This document shows, in pieces, positions 5,453 to 5,557 of a DNA stretch of 5,557 nucleotides; within the stretch, counting starts at the first letter, position 1, and each line of letters starts with the position of its first letter. Source of the stretch: Ruminococcus sp. (GTDB lineage: Bacteria; Bacillota; Clostridia; Oscillospirales; Acutalibacteraceae); contig JAFOED010000025.1 of NCBI GenBank assembly GCA_017380355.1, positions 1 to 5,557 on the forward strand, written 5' to 3'. The notes below the pieces were generated by a model. The model did no database searches and had not been told where the DNA came from. It saw nothing but the letters and a program-made list of their open reading frames with translations. The position numbers and the translations under genes are program-made.

Positions 5453-5557
5453 AGCCTCCCTTGTGTAAAGAATGATTCCACTGTCAGGGGAAATGTCGCA
5501 AAGCGACAAAAGGGTGCAAAAAGGACCACGATTAGTGGTGGAGGGATTGTTTCACAG
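5453..5557. repeat. Dispersed composite intergenic repeat, running to the right edge
   Basis: The segment runs from AGCCTCCCTTGTGTAAAG to GGTGGAGGGATTGTTTCAC. Inside are two hairpins: TGTCGC-AAA-GCGACA (5494-5508) and ACCAC-GATTA-GTGGT (5525-5539). TCCCT near the left end can pair with AGGGA near the right end. The CTCCCTTGTGTAAAG...GGAGGGATT frame and the GGGGAAATGTCGC core match, from memory, a repeat scattered between genes in many gut Firmicutes. Both strands stay open over most of it, so it is often mis-called as short proteins. Its function is unknown. Bases 5211-5557 hold no other gene-like feature beyond the promoter and hairpins listed separately. Confidence 0.65.

Noticed and set aside
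1..5557. CRISPR array, tRNA, rRNA or insertion sequence
   Set aside because: No regularly spaced direct repeats, no tRNA cloverleaf, no rRNA-like segment and no transposase frame could be seen.

Overview
The window looks like chromosomal DNA from a spore-forming, starch-degrading gut clostridium of the Ruminococcus type, most like Ruminococcus bromii. Three things suggest this. The first gene ends in a dockerin after what reads as a CBM74-like starch-binding module, the type of protein plugged into an amylosome. The next gene is an alpha/beta-type small acid-soluble spore protein. The right edge holds a composite hairpin repeat of a kind scattered between genes in gut Firmicutes. The species is an inference from these features; no database search was possible.

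Layout. Bases 2-1381 (+) are the 3' part of a secreted modular starch-binding protein whose start lies left of the window. It faces the spore protein gene (1443-1634, -) across a terminator that works in both directions. A 160-base AT-rich gap with a nested inverted repeat leads to xdhC (1796-2794, -), a maturation factor for molybdenum hydroxylases. xdhC is divergent from an XRE-HTH/RDD membrane protein gene (2929-3654, +), and each has a readable sigma-A-type promoter. That gene converges on a second two-way terminator. Beyond it lies a tightly overlapping three-gene operon on the minus strand, read from right to left: a YedE-family transporter (4113-5210), a TusA/YedF-like carrier (3917-4120) and a DUF3343 Se/S carrier-like protein (3687-3920). 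This operon has its own strong promoter at 5252-5280. Bases 5211-5557 hold no gene I can support, only this promoter, several hairpins and the dispersed repeat, which runs off the right edge.

How the genes may work together. YedE, a TusA/YedF-like protein and DUF3343 form a known set linked to selenium (or reduced sulfur) uptake and handling. XdhC prepares molybdenum hydroxylases, which in some clostridia and enterococci are selenium-dependent. XdhC and the operon therefore plausibly serve one process, supply of Se or S to a molybdenum hydroxylase encoded elsewhere. No hydroxylase, selD or other selenium gene lies in the window, so this remains inference. The amylosome gene and the spore gene look functionally unrelated to the rest. 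I see no clearly new system; the best leads are the starch-binding/dockerin protein, the reduced YedF plus cysteine-rich DUF3343 pair, and the unexplained dyads.
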